Of a stretch of DNA of 8,119 bases, positions 6,481 to 8,119 are shown one piece after another. The position numbers and the translations under genes are program-made. Source of the DNA: an uncultured Collinsella sp. (GTDB lineage: Bacteria > Actinomycetota > Coriobacteriia > Coriobacteriales > Coriobacteriaceae). The stretch covers positions 1 through 8,119 of the forward strand of contig CABUVB010000075.1 in the NCBI GenBank assembly GCA_902494815.1. The letters run 5' to 3'. Within the stretch, counting starts at the first letter, position 1, and each line of letters begins with the position of its first letter. Under the pieces are notes generated by a model that was given only the letters and a program-made list of their open reading frames with translations, was not told the DNA's origin and ran no database searches.

Positions 6481-6575
6481 CCCACATTATTCGATGGAAA
6501 AACGTGGTTGCCTCCCACATTATTCGATGGAAAAACGTGGTTTACTCCCACATTTTTCGATGGAAAGACCAAAAC
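6481..6575. repeat. Three tandem 33-bp units upstream of the ATPase gene
   Basis: Units begin at 6481, 6514 and 6547, an exact 33-bp period. The first 29 bases of units 1 and 2 are identical; unit 3 matches for its first 20 bases with one change and then diverges. Within each of units 1 and 2 (6482-6507 and 6515-6540) lies a 26-bp imperfect palindrome whose 13-base halves agree at 10 positions (CCACATTATTCGA against CCACGTTTTTCCA). Unit 3 keeps only the left half (6548-6560). The interval between identical parts is 4 bases, far too short for CRISPR spacers. The period of about three helical turns and position at a promoter suggest an operator array; function unknown. Confidence 0.85.
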
Positions 6576-6586
6576 GGTCTTATACT
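6558..6586 (+). promoter_or_regulatory. Probable ATPase-gene promoter with no recognisable -35
   Basis: TATACT (6581-6586) is a good -10 box, 23 bases before the start codon. At 17-bp spacing the -35 position (6558-6563, CGATGG) is not promoter-like and falls in the third tandem unit, so a bound regulator may replace or block -35 contact. The arms AACGGTC (6573-6579) and GATCGTT (6593-6599), inverted with one mismatch, flank the -10. Confidence 0.5.
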
Positions 6587-6609
6587 AACCATGATCGTTA
6601 GGAGGCAGT

Positions 6610-7911
6610 ATGCAGCGACAGCTAATGGACGAACTCATCGCTTGGAAATCTAGGGCAAACCGCAAGCCCCTCCTGCTTAAAGGGGCCCGCCAGACGGGAA
6701 AAACCTGGCTTCTCAACGAATTCGCAGACCAGCAGTATCAAAACGTCATCCGTTTTGACTTTATGCTCGAACCGGGCGCACGTTCGCTGTTCGACGGAAG
6801 CCTTGACCCCAAACGCATCATCTCCCAGATAGAGCTCCTGCGCGGCCAGACCATAACGCCGACAGACACGCTCATCATCTTCGACGAAATCCAAGAGGCA
6901 CCGCGTGGCATCACCTCGCTCAAATACTTCAACGAACTGGCGCCGGAATACCATATCGTGGCAGCCGGCTCCTATATGGGGCTCGTGCTCCGACGCGAAA
7001 ACGAGTCGTTCCCCGTCGGCAAGATCGACCAGCTCACCATGCGCCCCATGGGGTTTGTCGAGTTCATTCGTGCCGTCGATGGCGATCCGCTCGCAGATGC
7101 CATCCTTGCCGCAGACATTGACCTGCTGGCAAACGTTTCCGAAAAGCTCGAGCGCCTGCTCAAGGAATACCTCGTTGTCGGCGGCATGCCAGAAGTTGTC
7201 TCCGCTTTCGCCGCCTCCCACGATTTCATCGAAGCCCGCAGGCTTCAGCAGCAAATCATCGAAGCTTATGAATCCGATTTTGGCAAGCATGCGCCAGCCC
7301 GCATCGTCGAGCGCATGAGGCTGGTTTGGAAATCCCTTCCCGGCCAGCTCGCAAAGGAAAACAAGAAGTTCGTCTACGGCGCGCTTCGTCCCGGGGCGCG
7401 CGCACGCGATTTTGAGGAAAGCCTCCAGTGGCTCATGGACTATGGAATCGTTCATAAGGTACCACGTGTTTCCGCCCTAAGAGCACCGCTCACAAGCTAC
7501 GAGGATCTCTCGGGCTTCAAGCTGTTCTGCATCGACACCGGCATCCTCGGAGCACTCTCCGGCCTCACGCCAGCCATTGTTCTGAACGGGCCCGCTGTTT
7601 TTACGGAGTTCAAAGGCTCGCTGACCGAGCAATACGTCGCACAGGAGCTTTTGCTCCAAGGCAAAACTCCCGCGTATTGGTCATCCTCCTCCGGCAATGC
7701 AGAGACTGACTTTGCCATCGACCATGCGGGGACCGTGCTTCCGCTCGAGGTCAAGGCGGCAGAGAATCTCAAAGCAAAGAGCCTGAGGACTGCCTGCGAG
7801 AAGTTCAAACTCGGGCGCTGCGTGAGAACATCGTTAGCGGCATATAGAGACGAGGGCACGCTCGTCAACATTCCGCTCTGGGAGATTGGGCAAATCGACA
7901 AGCTGGCATAG
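6610..7911 (+). CDS. AAA_14/DUF4143-type ATPase of unknown function
   Basis: A complete 433-residue predicted cytoplasmic P-loop ATPase. The N-terminal AAA domain has Walker A GARQTGKT (25-32), Walker B LIIFDEIQ (88-95) and a sensor-like GS (120-121). After a helical middle section, the C-terminal DUF4143 region (about 215-385) ends with E365-x-D367 and P-L-E-V-K (378-382), a pattern resembling the PD-(D/E)XK nuclease fold core, which has been noted for this family. Whether it cuts DNA is not known, and no substrate can be named. The start is ATG at 6610, with AGGAGG 4 nt upstream. The gene stands alone, behind the strong galT terminator and its own promoter, so it is functionally separate from galKT. 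Codons look somewhat less GC-rich at third positions than in galKT (by eye), and 48-bp repeats flank it, both compatible with separate acquisition. It shows no frameshift. Confidence 0.9.
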   Translation: MQRQLMDELIAWKSRANRKPLLLKGARQTGKTWLLNEFADQQYQNVIRFDFMLEPGARSLFDGSLDPKRIISQIELLRGQTITPTDTLIIFDEIQEAPRGITSLKYFNELAPEYHIVAAGSYMGLVLRRENESFPVGKIDQLTMRPMGFVEFIRAVDGDPLADAILAADIDLLANVSEKLERLLKEYLVVGGMPEVVSAFAASHDFIEARRLQQQIIEAYESDFGKHAPARIVERMRLVWKSLPGQLAKENKKFVYGALRPGARARDFEESLQWLMDYGIVHKVPRVSALRAPLTSYEDLSGFKLFCIDTGILGALSGLTPAIVLNGPAVFTEFKGSLTEQYVAQELLLQGKTPAYWSSSSGNAETDFAIDHAGTVLPLEVKAAENLKAKSLRTACEKFKLGRCVRTSLAAYRDEGTLVNIPLWEIGQIDKLA

Positions 7912-7934
7912 GCGCTGTGGAGGGGGTGCCCCGT

Positions 7935-7982
7935 AAGGAATGTCCCAAACTGCCGGCAAAAAAGGAACGTCCCTATCTGCCG
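7935..7982. repeat. Dispersed-type intergenic repeat, copy B
   Basis: Partner of 6424-6471, same orientation, 38 of 48 bases identical, 23 bp after the ATPase stop codon. Its inverted arms GGAATGTCCC (7937-7946) and GGAACGTCCC (7965-7974) pair at 8 of 10 positions counting one G-T. No T-run follows, so it is not a standard terminator for the ATPase gene. Confidence 0.65.
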
Positions 7983-8062
7983 CATTCCCGAAGCAAGGCA
8001 ACGCCGATGTCTTGGCAACGGCAGCGAGCGGGCCGCATTTGAGACAAGGTGACGTGAAACGA

Positions 8063-8091
8063 AAGGGCGCTGACCTTCTGGTCGCGCCCTT
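8063..8091 (-). terminator. Hairpin, possible terminator of a leftward gene beyond the window
   Basis: AAGGGCGC (8063-8070) pairs perfectly with GCGCCCTT (8084-8091), and GACC/GGTC inside extends the stem around a bulged T and a TTCT loop. Read leftward the stem is followed by TCGTTTC, moderately T-rich; read rightward by GAAGTTG, with no T-run. A gene converging from the right is therefore the best explanation. The rest of 7983-8119 shows no gene. Confidence 0.5.
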
Positions 8092-8119
8092 GAAGTTGAA
8101 CGTCAGATTGTCCAAATGC

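Noticed and set aside
6315..6572. 85-codon - strand frame with an apparent 11-residue repeat (NHVFPSNNVG-like)
   Set aside because: The peptide repeat is only the translation of the 33-bp DNA repeat, whose period is a multiple of three; the frame also runs through the galT terminator and the dispersed repeat, and its remaining composition is not protein-like.
6481..6575. Possible small CRISPR array
   Set aside because: The 29-bp identical parts are separated by only 4 bp, no spacers of normal size exist, and no cas genes are nearby.
7834..8115. 93-codon - strand frame at the right edge
   Set aside because: It runs through the 8063-8091 hairpin, repeat copy B and the end of the ATPase gene, with no ribosome binding site or recognisable domain.

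Overview
The window looks like part of a high-GC, anaerobic gut actinobacterium of the class Coriobacteriia, most likely Collinsella or a close relative. This rests on GC-rich third codon positions, a class II galT beside a galactokinase with a variant signature, an oxygen/NO-reducing A-type flavoprotein, and intergenic repeats of a style I associate with that group. No search was run, so the taxonomic call is inference.

Layout, left to right. (1) Bases 1-738 (+) hold the 3' part of a DeoR/GlpR-family repressor that starts before the window. (2) It converges on 813-1973 (-), an fprA-type diiron flavoprotein; a strong hairpin between the two stop codons serves as terminator. (3) Upstream of fprA on the same strand, 2103-3134 (-) is a LacI-family repressor. 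(4) A 338-bp divergent intergenic region (3135-3472) carries three near-identical copies of a 14-bp LacI-type operator. (5) galK (3473-4678) and galT (4669-6297), both +, overlap by 10 bp and end in a classic intrinsic terminator (6352-6391). (6) The 6392-6609 gap carries a dispersed-type repeat and then a 33-bp-period tandem array of dyads that runs into the promoter of (7) a AAA_14/DUF4143 ATPase gene (6610-7911, +). (8) The last 208 bases hold a second, diverged copy of the dispersed repeat and a hairpin probably ending a leftward gene outside the window.

How the parts work together: GalK and class II GalT make the first phosphorylation and uridylyl-transfer steps of the Leloir pathway; the divergent LacI-family protein is the obvious candidate to bind the three shared operators and control both itself and galKT. 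No galE, galM, transporter or glycosidase gene is in the window. FprA is probably an oxidative/nitrosative stress enzyme with its own leader. The ATPase at the right is of unknown function and looks like a self-contained cassette.

The most interesting unexplained structure is the 33-bp array before the ATPase gene: two full imperfect palindromes plus one half-palindrome that occupies the place of a -35 box. I see no CRISPR array, tRNA, rRNA, transposase or integrase.
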